Source: Halolactibacillus miurensis (GTDB lineage Bacteria > Bacillota > Bacilli > Bacillales > Amphibacillaceae). Taken from it: a stretch of 64,000 bases of DNA. Each line of letters begins with the position of its first letter. The stretch's first letter is position 1. The notes under the pieces are model-generated. The model was not told the origin of the DNA. It did no database searches and saw nothing but the letters and a program-made list of their open reading frames with translations. Below are positions 36,241 to 44,609 of the stretch, in pieces. Both the position numbers and the translations under genes were made by a program. The stretch is from positions 62,001 through 126,000 of the forward strand of contig NZ_FPAI01000006.1 of assembly GCF_900116255.1 (NCBI RefSeq), in the 5' to 3' direction.

Positions 36241-36735
36241 ATGCAGCCTGAATCTTATTTAACTGATGATGTCATTAATGAGTTTTCAAAAACACTCGAG
36301 CTTTTTGATCTCTCTCCGAGCGATTCTAGACTGTTTACGATCCTTTTTCTAAACCATCAACCGATGACACTTGATGAAATGAGCCAAACAACAGGTAAAA
36401 GCAAAACATCTGTTAATACTGGGATAAGAAATTTATCTGATTTAAATTTAGTTAATCAAGTATGGAAAAAAGGTGTAAGAAAAGATTTATATACGACAAC
36501 CGATGATTTATTTCAGCGGTTTATGCATTATTATCTTGATAAATGGTTAAGTCACACATCGATGCAAAAACAAAGTTTATCTTCTATAGAGAAAAAAATT
36601 TCAGACAGACCTCAAGGTGAGTTAATTGAAACAAAAGTCAAACAGATGCTCATTTTTCACAAACATCTTGAGAAAGCTTTTATCCAGTTAAAAACAACCT
36701 GTCAAGAAATCAATGATGACGATCGTATATCTTGA
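36241..36735 (+). CDS. gbsR: GbsR-type choline/betaine-responsive repressor
   Basis: A 164-residue MarR-superfamily regulator of the GbsR group: DLSPSDSRLFTILFLNHQPM, the winged-helix segment LDEMSQTTGKSKTSVNTGIR and LNLVNQVWKKGVRKDLYTTT. GbsR and OpcR relatives repress osmoprotectant uptake or choline-oxidation genes, and choline relieves GbsR. Divergent placement next to opuA suggests that it controls that operon. ATG 36241 has AAAGGAGCT. It differs clearly from the second copy at 39469, so the two are paralogues, not a duplication in place. Confidence 0.87.
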   Translation: MQPESYLTDDVINEFSKTLELFDLSPSDSRLFTILFLNHQPMTLDEMSQTTGKSKTSVNTGIRNLSDLNLVNQVWKKGVRKDLYTTTDDLFQRFMHYYLDKWLSHTSMQKQSLSSIEKKISDRPQGELIETKVKQMLIFHKHLEKAFIQLKTTCQEINDDDRIS

Positions 36736-36740
36736 AAATT

Positions 36741-36780
36741 AAGAAGTTGTCTAACCTTACTGTGTTAGATAGCTTCTTTT
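36741..36780 (+). terminator. Terminator of gbsR
   Basis: A 15-bp stem with two G-U-type positions (AAGAAGTTGTCTAAC with GTTAGATAGCTTCTT) directly follows the stop and ends in TTTT. Confidence 0.75.
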
Positions 36781-36901
36781 CTAGCTAAAACAAGTGATCC
36801 TTCACATGTCAAACAGCTCGCAAGAGCATTTGATAGCAGAAAGTTTAATAGTAGAAGTCTTTGGTCACGTTTACACAATCGTGAAAAAAATATGTAAAAA
36901 T

Positions 36902-36930
36902 AGAGGAATTTACGATTCCACCTCTTTTTT
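36902..36930 (+). terminator. Terminator-like hairpin in front of prsA
   Basis: AGAGGAAT and ATTCC(A)CCTCT form a hairpin followed by TTTTTT, about 80 bp before the prsA start. It may end a short RNA begun after gbsR, or act as an attenuator of readthrough into prsA. Confidence 0.6.
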
Positions 36931-37010
36931 AAGACAAAAATATGATATATTAACTAAGGTAAACAAAAACAAGACAGAACGTCTTATAATTTAAAGTAGG
37001 AGTGTGTTTA

Positions 37011-37967
37011 ATGAAAAAGTTAGTTATGGTTGCCACAATTACGGCAAGTCTCATCGGACTTAGCGCTTGTTCTGGAGATGACGCTGAGGTAGTCGTTGAA
37101 ACAAACGAAGGTAATATTACAAAGGATGCTTTTTACGAAGAATTAAAAGCAACTGCCGGTGAGAGCGTTCTTCAAAATATGGTACTAAAGACAATTTTAG
37201 AATCAAAATATGAGATTGATGAGTCTGCCATTGAAGATCAAATGAATATGTACCGTGAACAATATGGTGACATGTTTGAAATGTTACTTCAACAACAAGG
37301 TATTGCCTCTGAAGCTGCTTTTGAAGAACAATTACGGATGCAAATGCTTCAACAAAAAGCACTTGCTGATGGTGTAGAAGTAACAGATGAGGAAATTGAA
37401 ACACAATACAACCGTATGATTAATGAAGTACAAGCTTCTCATATCTTAGTTGAAGATGAAGAATTAGCTAATGAATTATACGAACGTGCCACAAGTGGTG
37501 AAGACTTTGCTGCCTTAGCTGAAGAATATTCAACCGATTCTGGTTCTGCTGCTGAAGGCGGTTCTGTTGGTTACTTCTCACGTGGTCAAATGGTACCTGC
37601 ATTTGAGGACAAAGCTTACGAATTAGAAATTGGTGATATCAGTGAACCTGTTCAATCTGAATATGGTTATCACATCATCTACGTAACGGATAAGCGTCCA
37701 GTTGAAAGTGATGTGGAAGCATTAGAAGATGTACGCGAACAATTAGAGTCAGAAATTGCGACAACAAAAGTTGATTCTACTCAAGCGCAAGAAAAAATCA
37801 TGCAATTACTTAAAGATGCAGATATCGATGTAAAAATCGAAGAGTTTGAAGATACTTTTGTCTTTGAAGATCCTGCAGCTGACTTAGAAGAAGATTTAGA
37901 TATTGAAGAAGATGCTGATGCTGACACCGAAGAGACAGACGATACAACGGATGAATCAGCCGAATAA
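37011..37967 (+). CDS. prsA: Foldase lipoprotein PrsA
   Basis: A 318-residue lipoprotein: signal peptide with lipobox LSAC (Cys about residue 20), N-terminal chaperone domain, then a parvulin-type peptidyl-prolyl isomerase (QASHILVEDEELANELYERA through SEYGYHIIYVTDKRP, about residues 135-230) and an unusually acidic Asp/Glu C-terminal tail (about 40 residues). PrsA folds exported proteins at the membrane-wall interface. ATG 37011 follows AGTAGGAG; the upstream GTG 37002 is part of that site. The acidic tail may reflect life in high salt. Confidence 0.95.
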   Translation: MKKLVMVATITASLIGLSACSGDDAEVVVETNEGNITKDAFYEELKATAGESVLQNMVLKTILESKYEIDESAIEDQMNMYREQYGDMFEMLLQQQGIASEAAFEEQLRMQMLQQKALADGVEVTDEEIETQYNRMINEVQASHILVEDEELANELYERATSGEDFAALAEEYSTDSGSAAEGGSVGYFSRGQMVPAFEDKAYELEIGDISEPVQSEYGYHIIYVTDKRPVESDVEALEDVREQLESEIATTKVDSTQAQEKIMQLLKDADIDVKIEEFEDTFVFEDPAADLEEDLDIEEDADADTEETDDTTDESAE

Positions 37968-37986
37968 TTACTCTTTTTTACTACAG

Positions 37987-38020
37987 ACACTTACAGAGAT
38001 CTCTCTCTGTAAGTGTTTTT
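37987..38020 (+). terminator. Terminator of prsA
   Basis: The 13-bp arms ACACTTACAGAGA and TCTCTGTAAGTGT are followed by TTTT. Confidence 0.85.
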
Positions 38021-38172
38021 CTTTTATATTGAGTCATCGTGGTTAGGTTCTAATTATCTATCTTTCTTACAGAATTAAAATTTGACTGATGATATCAAAT
38101 GTCATACTCTATGGCATACCCAAAACAATTCTGATAAGATGAACATAACGATATATAAAAGGAAGTGACTCT

Positions 38173-39411
38173 ATGACACGTACGATTGACTATTTCTATT
38201 CAAAAATTGCTTATTCAATTGATCTTAATGACGAAGTAGGTAATATCATTCAATCTTTAACCTTCCCTGAAATAAAAGATGCTGAAGCAACCTTCATTCT
38301 TGATCATTTTGAAGCTGGCGCAAAAGTTCATGAACGCTTATTACTTAACGATTACGACGTGAGACTAACAAAAACAAATAAAGAGTATCTTACTCTCACC
38401 TTTAGTAATCAAAATGGGATGTACCGGGCAAAAATGTGGGATAATCAAGGGGCTATCAAACAAACGCTTCCATTACTAGAAAAACATCGTGTCTTTGATG
38501 TCACAGCAGTCGTTGATGAATACAATCAAAATAAATCTTTGACTATTAACCACCTTGCCCCAGTGGAGCAAGCTATCGAACCATTTACCTTGCTCCCTTT
38601 TCCTAAACTTGATTTAAAAGAGATTGCAGAAGAACTCGTTTTCTATTTAACAACGTTAAATGAGCGATACAAGACACTTGCCCTTGAAACATTACGTTAT
38701 TTTTGGGATGATTTTTTACTCGCCCCTGCCGCTAAAGGGTTTCACCATAACTACATTGGCGGGCTGATTAAACATACGACGGGTTTAATGCGGTTTACTT
38801 ACTATATCCAACACCACGAAAAAGGACCTGTCGAAGCCTTACTTTATCTCATTGCGGTTGTTGAAAAAGTATATAAGCACGAAGTTTATGCGGAGGCAAA
38901 AAAAGAAAAAACAGAACGAAAACGTCCTGTTTGGCAAGATACACTTGATCATTTATATAAAATGTTGAATCAATTAGTGAGTCTTGATCAAGCGTCAATA
39001 AACTTTAACACTTTATATACGTCTATTCTTTATCATGACTTAGGTAAATTATTAGAATATGATTATGCAGGAAAAAGTTATCAAGCGTTTGATTTTCTTT
39101 ATCCCCACGCAGATAAAAAAGAACTAGATTCCCGCGCACAAGGCGGAATAGAAATGGATCCTATAGGTGTCTTAGTCGGTCACATTCCTTATGGTGTCAT
39201 GCTACTACAACAGATGCTTGGTCAATTAAAAACACCTTTACCCTTATCACATATTCATCAAATCAATCACTGCATCTTATGTCACCACGGCCTACCTGAG
39301 TGGGGGTCTGCTGTCAGAGCGCCTCAAACAGCGGAAGGGTACTTAATCCACCTTGTCGATTACTTTGATAGTCGATATGAAAATGAAGAAATGGCCTACT
39401 ACCGAGAGTAG
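38173..39411 (+). CDS. yhaM: YhaM-like 3'-5' exoribonuclease, enlarged
   Basis: A 412-residue protein with an N-terminal OB-like part (LTLTFSNQNGMYRAKMWDN, about residues 70-90) and a C-terminal HD domain. HD ligands appear at GGLIKHTTGLMR, YHDLGKLLEYD and CILCHHGLPEWGS, with HLVDYFDSRYE last. B. subtilis YhaM has 314 residues. This one has an extra N-terminal arm of about 45 and a Lys/Glu-rich insert of about 50 near residues 235-280. YhaM degrades RNA and single-stranded DNA from the 3' end. It is separated from yhaNO, facing them, unlike the co-directional B. subtilis order. Confidence 0.8.
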   Translation: MTRTIDYFYSKIAYSIDLNDEVGNIIQSLTFPEIKDAEATFILDHFEAGAKVHERLLLNDYDVRLTKTNKEYLTLTFSNQNGMYRAKMWDNQGAIKQTLPLLEKHRVFDVTAVVDEYNQNKSLTINHLAPVEQAIEPFTLLPFPKLDLKEIAEELVFYLTTLNERYKTLALETLRYFWDDFLLAPAAKGFHHNYIGGLIKHTTGLMRFTYYIQHHEKGPVEALLYLIAVVEKVYKHEVYAEAKKEKTERKRPVWQDTLDHLYKMLNQLVSLDQASINFNTLYTSILYHDLGKLLEYDYAGKSYQAFDFLYPHADKKELDSRAQGGIEMDPIGVLVGHIPYGVMLLQQMLGQLKTPLPLSHIHQINHCILCHHGLPEWGSAVRAPQTAEGYLIHLVDYFDSRYENEEMAYYRE

Positions 39412-39455
39412 CAAGCATTTAATTCTACTTTTTAATCACTCGTTAATATTTCATA

Positions 39456-39490
39456 AAAAGAAGAACAGTCACTCCGACTGTTCTTCTTTT
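39456..39490. terminator. Bidirectional terminator, yhaM / second gbsR
   Basis: Perfect 15-bp arms AAAAGAAGAACAGTC and GACTGTTCTTCTTTT with a 5-nt loop overlap the gbsR-paralogue stop. Confidence 0.9.
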
Positions 39491-40026
39491 GGAATATAAT
39501 CAAATATTTCTCCTGATTCGACGACCTGAATAAAACGCATCAGCCACTTATAATAATTTTTCGCATAGCTTAGTCGCTCAATATCATGTTCAATTCTTTC
39601 AATAAATACGTCATCCGTTGTTTGTTCTTTAATTTTAAGTAACGCTTCAACTGCTTCATCAGCTTCTTCAATATTTGTCTCTGTGTAATGGCGCCAACGA
39701 TTACCAAACAGTGTTGTAAAAGATTTATACCAGTTTTCCTCGGACTTGTACAAATCTTTTCTAACGCCTTTTTTAAACGCCGGTTCTACCATTTTCATCT
39801 CTGTTAACGCTCTTACACCTGTTGACATACTGGTTTTGCTCATTTCAAGTGCTTCACGCATATCATCTAATGTCATCGGTGCATCATTGAAATAAATCTT
39901 CCCATATAACCGTCCAATTGAGGGTGTAATACCATAAAGACTCATGTTTTTCGCAATCATTTGAATAAATTTATCAATGGTTTCTTCATACGCTTCATGT
40001 ATTCTTTGCTCATCTTTTCCTTCCAT
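39469..40026 (-). CDS. Second GbsR-type transcriptional regulator
   Basis: A 185-residue GbsR-like MarR-superfamily protein: NMSLYGITPSIGRLYGKIYF, the DNA-binding helix MREALEMSKTSMSTGVRALT and KMVEPAFKKGVRKDLYKSEE, then a C-terminal coiled coil. It resembles the regulator at 36241 but the sequences have diverged. ATG 40026 has GGGAGAGAAG. No osmoprotectant gene is beside it, since its neighbours are yhaM and yhaN, so the target is unknown and may be opuA or a distant choline pathway. Confidence 0.85.
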   Translation of the reverse strand: MEGKDEQRIHEAYEETIDKFIQMIAKNMSLYGITPSIGRLYGKIYFNDAPMTLDDMREALEMSKTSMSTGVRALTEMKMVEPAFKKGVRKDLYKSEENWYKSFTTLFGNRWRHYTETNIEEADEAVEALLKIKEQTTDDVFIERIEHDIERLSYAKNYYKWLMRFIQVVESGEIFDYIPKEEQSE

Positions 40027-40094
40027 TATACTTCTCTCCCATCACGCGCTATCAATGTACCATCTTATCATGACTTCTACTTCTTGAAAAGATA

Positions 40095-42950
40095 CTATTC
40101 GACTTCTAAGTCAATGACTTGGTAATCGGTTAGTCGCTCTTTAGGTGCTGTCGTGAAATAAAAACTTTGACGCTGTTCTTGACTTAAATAATCAAGCAAC
40201 CGTTTTTTACGTCCTTCATCAAAATGAACGAAACTATCATCAATAATAAATGGCAAATCAATGGATTGATTTAAAACCATCGCGACTCCTAACCGAATCG
40301 CAATCACTAGCTGATCTAGTGTGCCTTGTGATAATTCCATGGCAACCAACTGACCTTGTCCATGCGTCACAAATAGTTGCTTGGACACATCGTCATAATC
40401 AATCGAGTGATAGCGATTGTTGGTTACCGCCCTAAAGACCTCGCTTGCTTTATCTAAAATACCAGGCAGCATCGATGCTTGAAACAATCGCTTTGTTTTA
40501 AGCAGTTGTTCATAACTTATTTTATACATTAGCCACTCATTTGCTTGTTGATTAAACGCCTCTCGTTTCATTTGGAATTGATAGTGTAAATCCCGGTAAC
40601 TTGTCGAGGACTCCATTTGTTGCTTTTCCGCTTTCAACGTGGCCAGTTGTTTCATTATCGACATGTGTGCATCATCAAGTCGTTGCTTCTTATCCTCATG
40701 TTCATCGAGGTACTCTTTCAGTAACCGTTCATTTATCAGTGGTTCAGAAAAAATAGACTTTAACGCACGAGGCGAAAAACGTAGCTCTAACTTTTGTTTC
40801 ATCTCACTTTTTTGTTGTATCATTTCTTTATAGTGTATGACTTTTTCATGTTGAGCAATAAAAGCTTCAAAATCCTTCACATGATAGGCATCATATGCCT
40901 CAGCTAACGCATCAACAACTGGCATTAATGTCGCTTCTATTTGTTGAGCCTCATCTTCTAACCCTCGTAATTCTTCGGTTAATTCAGTATGACGCTCGCG
41001 GGCATGTTTATGTTCATCATATTGATGACGTACTAGCTTCAGCATGCCTTCCATTGAGGTTTGTTCGGTAATGTCACACTGATCAATTATTGATTGTTTA
41101 AACTGTTTAAGCTTTTCTTCACGCAATGTTAGTGATGTTATTAATGTAGCTTTTTCCTCTAAAAGACACTTTAACTGATAGACACTTGCCAACACTGCAC
41201 TATACCTAGGTTCAACTACGTGACTAAGAAACGGATATCGGCCTTTAAATCTATCTATATTTCGAGAAACATGTGTTTTTCGTTCTTTTTGTTTCTTTAT
41301 TTCTTTTTCTTTTACCTCCACATCTCTCGTAAAAATTAGCCAATCACGTGTTAACTCATCTCTTTTTCTTTTAGCCGTTTCATCCCTAGTTAAAACCTGA
41401 TAATAGTGCTGTAACTGATTTTCTTCTTGTTGTGTTGGTACTTCTCTAGCTGACACCTTAGGTCGTTGCTTCACATATATCAGACTAACTAAACTAATCA
41501 TATATACCATCATTAAACCGATAATAATGAATGGTTGAAAGCTATTCATCACATAAAGAGCAATGAAGGTCATAATTAAGACACCCGAGGCAAGACTAAA
41601 TACCGGTAGTAACTGCTTAGGTGTAATAGCCCTGTCATGCTTACGCTTTAATGATTCGATAGCATCTTCTATATCCTGACGCTCATAATCATTTAATAGC
41701 GCCTCTTCTAATTGATGCCGTTCGTACGAAAGACTATCTCCCTCACTTAGCAGTAATTCCAGTTCCGCTTGTTTAGATGTTAGATCGTCATCTAGTTCTT
41801 TATACAGCGTTGTCATTGTGTCCAATTCAGCAACATTTTCTTTAGGTAAAGCTAACTGTTGGACCATCTCATCATCCAGTTGTAAGCCTATGTTTCTCTT
41901 TTCGTCCTGTATAGCTGTCATGACACGGTCAAGCTCTGTCTTTGTTTGTAAAAATATGTGATGCTGTTCACGCCAGTATGATTCATGATCGTTAATGGTT
42001 GATAAAAATTGATAAAATGAGGCTTCTCCCAAGCGTGTTTGACTGTCTTTTATTTTTTCCTTTTTACGTTCAATCAGTTGTTGTTGATAGGACACTTGTT
42101 GTAATAGATCACGTTTCTTTTCATGCCAGGCTATGACGTCAGCTTTATTTATTTCTCGCTTTACGTGTGGCTTACTATGCTCTAAGAGGTAACGATTTGC
42201 TACTTGGTAATTTTCAATGATGTGATACAGTTGTTGATATGTCTGATAAAAAAAGAGCTGTTGTTTAACTTCATCGATATCATCATGTAATTGGTCGATT
42301 GACTTTTCTATTTCTTTGATGTCTTGTTCAAGCACGTGATAACCTGATTCTTTTTCTTTTAGTTCTTTTAGCTGTTTCTCCATCGATTCTAATGTTTTGA
42401 GTTGTTGGTTTAACTCAGGATTCGTGCCAGCCTTTTTAAACAGGCGCTCAAGTGCTTTCTTTAATTTTTTTTCGGTCCGTTCAATCGCATCAGTCCCTGA
42501 CATACTAAGAGATAACAATAAGTCACCTAATTGTTCCGGCGAATCTGTCTGTTCTTTTTGAATGGACAACACATCAAAATGAAAAATACGGTCAAAGAAT
42601 TCTCGGTTGACTCGTTGAACGTATTGACTAAACACATCCATTGGGATGTCATTCTCTTGTTCATCTTTAACGAGTAATTGATGGTTTAACTTATCCGTTC
42701 GATATAAGGTAAAGACTTTATCGTCACATTGAATGGTTAATTCGCCACCAAAGAAATGATTCGGTTGATAATTAAATCGTTCTAACTCTTGTTTTGTGAG
42801 GCCCACGAGCATATACGTCAGAAAGTACCGCACGTGTGTTTTACCTGATTCATTTTGACCACTAATCACAATTAAGCTCTCACGATTTATCTCATATGTT
42901 TTATTGACTAATTTTCCGAACTGATAGATAGTAAATGTGTTAATCCTCAT
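40095..42950 (-). CDS. yhaN: YhaN, SMC/SbcC-like ATPase
   Basis: A 951-residue AAA ATPase of the RecF/SMC type. The N-terminal Walker A is SGQNESGKTHVRYF, with long coiled coils (about residues 165-440 and 500-810) interrupted by two membrane helices near residues 450-500, and a C-terminal signature/Walker B (MELSQGTLDQLVIAIRLG, PFIIDDSFVHFDEGRKKRLL). It is thought to partner YhaO, an Mre11-like nuclease, in processing DNA ends. The start ATG 42950 follows GGGGG and overlaps the yhaO stop by eleven bases. Confidence 0.92.
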   Translation of the reverse strand: MRINTFTIYQFGKLVNKTYEINRESLIVISGQNESGKTHVRYFLTYMLVGLTKQELERFNYQPNHFFGGELTIQCDDKVFTLYRTDKLNHQLLVKDEQENDIPMDVFSQYVQRVNREFFDRIFHFDVLSIQKEQTDSPEQLGDLLLSLSMSGTDAIERTEKKLKKALERLFKKAGTNPELNQQLKTLESMEKQLKELKEKESGYHVLEQDIKEIEKSIDQLHDDIDEVKQQLFFYQTYQQLYHIIENYQVANRYLLEHSKPHVKREINKADVIAWHEKKRDLLQQVSYQQQLIERKKEKIKDSQTRLGEASFYQFLSTINDHESYWREQHHIFLQTKTELDRVMTAIQDEKRNIGLQLDDEMVQQLALPKENVAELDTMTTLYKELDDDLTSKQAELELLLSEGDSLSYERHQLEEALLNDYERQDIEDAIESLKRKHDRAITPKQLLPVFSLASGVLIMTFIALYVMNSFQPFIIIGLMMVYMISLVSLIYVKQRPKVSAREVPTQQEENQLQHYYQVLTRDETAKRKRDELTRDWLIFTRDVEVKEKEIKKQKERKTHVSRNIDRFKGRYPFLSHVVEPRYSAVLASVYQLKCLLEEKATLITSLTLREEKLKQFKQSIIDQCDITEQTSMEGMLKLVRHQYDEHKHARERHTELTEELRGLEDEAQQIEATLMPVVDALAEAYDAYHVKDFEAFIAQHEKVIHYKEMIQQKSEMKQKLELRFSPRALKSIFSEPLINERLLKEYLDEHEDKKQRLDDAHMSIMKQLATLKAEKQQMESSTSYRDLHYQFQMKREAFNQQANEWLMYKISYEQLLKTKRLFQASMLPGILDKASEVFRAVTNNRYHSIDYDDVSKQLFVTHGQGQLVAMELSQGTLDQLVIAIRLGVAMVLNQSIDLPFIIDDSFVHFDEGRKKRLLDYLSQEQRQSFYFTTAPKERLTDYQVIDLEVE

Positions 42951-44151
42951 GTACGTTACCCCCAATCAGTTGGTAATACAGATAATGAAAAGCCTCATCC
43001 GAAGCAGAAGCTAATTCATCCTTTGTTAGTGCATCTAGGAATCGTCTAGCTCGTTGATGTTGGAACAACTCATCGACATATGACACATCGCTTGCTTCCT
43101 TAAACTGATGCGTTAACGTTTGAAAGAAAGGATCGTGCTTATGTAATGTGACAGGCGGCTGTTTAACCACAAGGTCTATGAAATAACTTTGATCATCATT
43201 TTCCTCATTTAGTAACTGAAGTACGTCATTAAAACCTTGTGCGTGATACAATGATATCAATGTATCCGTGGGATGATAAATCTCAATAGCTAACATCGAC
43301 TCTGCATCCTGCTTTTCTAAACACTCCCGTAACGTATGAATAAGGTCATCAACCGTATAAATAGAGGCACCATCTATTTCGAGTGTCTCAAAACATACAC
43401 TTTGAAGTGAGTGGAAGGTAAAAACTGTGCCAGTCTCTGTTAGTTCAACTAAGAAGCATCCTTTCTCACCTGTTTCTTTTTTTGAACCCCCTTGAATATT
43501 ACCTGAATAAACAACGGGTGGGTTATCGCTGAGTACTTGTCGTTTATGAATATGACCAAGTGCAAAGTAGTCAAAACCAAGTGATTTTAACCAGTCTAGT
43601 TGAAATGGCGCATATGTTTCATGTTCAGTTGATGCCCCAACACTACCATGCAGCATACCTACTTGATAATCACATGTATGATCGATTGAAAAACCACGAG
43701 AAAGATCATCTGTCACATGACGTGTTTCATAGCTGAATCCTTGTAGTTGAACCGTGGTTCCTGATGAATTTCTATATGTAAATGATGAGATCTGTTGCTG
43801 ATTAAATACGTGCACATGTTCTAAATAATCAAACGTCATCTCGCCTGTTTGATGATAGTCATGGTTACCAAAAGAAAGATAAACATGGATGCTGTGCTGA
43901 TTTAATTTTTCTAGTGCTTGCTTAAATTTCACTTCAGCAAAAATAGTCGTACTTGCTTGATCGAATATATCTCCAACAATGACCACAAAATGAACCTTTT
44001 TTGTAATCGCTAACTCAACTAATCGGTTCAGTGCTAAAAAAGCGCTATGTTTCATTTTTTCTACTTGTTTATGTCCGAGTTTAGATAAACCAACAAACGG
44101 TCGATCCAAATGTAAATCAGCACTATGGATAAAGCGAATCGTTTCTTTCAT
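42940..44151 (-). CDS. yhaO: YhaO, Mre11/SbcD-like metallophosphoesterase
   Basis: A 403-residue calcineurin-like nuclease. Metal-binding motifs are seen in order: HSADLHLDRPF (phosphoesterase motif I), VIVGDIFDQ, SFGNHDYHQTG and FALGHIHKRQ. It precedes yhaN, forming a two-gene repair unit like SbcD-SbcC. I start at ATG 44151, which aligns with the usual short N-terminus, rather than TTG 44163. Upstream lie a short leader ORF and several repeats. Confidence 0.92.
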   Translation of the reverse strand: MKETIRFIHSADLHLDRPFVGLSKLGHKQVEKMKHSAFLALNRLVELAITKKVHFVVIVGDIFDQASTTIFAEVKFKQALEKLNQHSIHVYLSFGNHDYHQTGEMTFDYLEHVHVFNQQQISSFTYRNSSGTTVQLQGFSYETRHVTDDLSRGFSIDHTCDYQVGMLHGSVGASTEHETYAPFQLDWLKSLGFDYFALGHIHKRQVLSDNPPVVYSGNIQGGSKKETGEKGCFLVELTETGTVFTFHSLQSVCFETLEIDGASIYTVDDLIHTLRECLEKQDAESMLAIEIYHPTDTLISLYHAQGFNDVLQLLNEENDDQSYFIDLVVKQPPVTLHKHDPFFQTLTHQFKEASDVSYVDELFQHQRARRFLDALTKDELASASDEAFHYLYYQLIGGNVHED

Positions 44152-44180
44152 CCTTTTCACCAACTTTCTTATTACTTCTT

Positions 44181-44295
44181 TTATTTTAACAGAGAACGCA
44201 CGTTTCTCCCATTCATTCCTGCCATTAATTTAGTATGCATACTGTTAATTTTTCGAACACCATTGATTGACTTAACGTACACTTCGTTTATGCAT
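44181..44295 (-). other. Small ORF with apparent frameshift before yhaO
   Basis: A strong GGAGG (44302-44306) sits six bases before ATG 44295, but the frame stops after seven codons (MHKRSVR). The neighbouring frame stays open from GTG 44282 to TAA 44181 for 33 codons and ends RKINSMHTKLMAGMNGRNVR-like. One frameshift would join the two into a small basic peptide. It could equally be a leader peptide plus chance. Confidence 0.3.
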
Positions 44296-44403
44296 ATAAA
44301 TCCTCCATTATTTATTTGAAGCGTTAAAAACACTATGGTTTAAATATATCGCTTTACTACTTTTATCGATCATATTTAAAACTTTAAATATTACATTATT
44401 AAA

Positions 44404-44502
44404 TTAATCTCTCCCCCTTAAGCAATGACCACAATGGCGTCCCTCATGTTGGCATAATCGTTGACCCATATTCCAATGCTCAACTTTGCTTTCAGACGTC
44501 AT
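44404..44502 (-). CDS. Possible micro-ORF with Cys/His cluster
   Basis: A 32-codon ORF between yhaO and the exporter genes. The peptide contains RLCQHEGRHCGHCLRGRD, so three Cys and three His lie within twelve residues, a pattern that could bind zinc. No good ribosome-binding site is seen (AGGG lies 17 bases upstream), and I recognise no family. It may be chance or the end of a lost gene. Confidence 0.25.
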   Translation of the reverse strand: MTSESKVEHWNMGQRLCQHEGRHCGHCLRGRD

Positions 44503-44554
44503 TTATTATTTGGGTTGTCCCTAAATGATGAGCACATATTTCATGACATGAAAA

Positions 44555-44598
44555 AATAAGTGCGTTCTCTTTATTGAGTTACAGAGAACGCACTTATT
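44555..44598 (-). terminator. Terminator of the yhaQ-yhaP exporter operon
   Basis: The 16-bp perfect arms AATAAGTGCGTTCTCT and AGAGAACGCACTTATT are followed on the minus strand by TTTTTT, 12 bp past the stop. Confidence 0.92.
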
Positions 44599-44609
44599 TA
44601 TATTTTTTA

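Larger units (their letters stand above)
44152..44609. other. 458-bp intergenic region between yhaO and the exporter
   Basis: No normal-size gene. It holds a frame-disrupted small ORF (44181-44295), a Cys/His-rich 32-codon ORF (44404-44502) and the exporter terminator (44555-44598). The 13-mer ACAGAGAACGCAC occurs at 44189 and again at 44581. Confidence 0.45.

Noticed and set aside
36794-36994. 66-codon plus-strand ORF before prsA
   Set aside because: It lacks a ribosome-binding site and runs through the terminator-like hairpin and the prsA promoter region.
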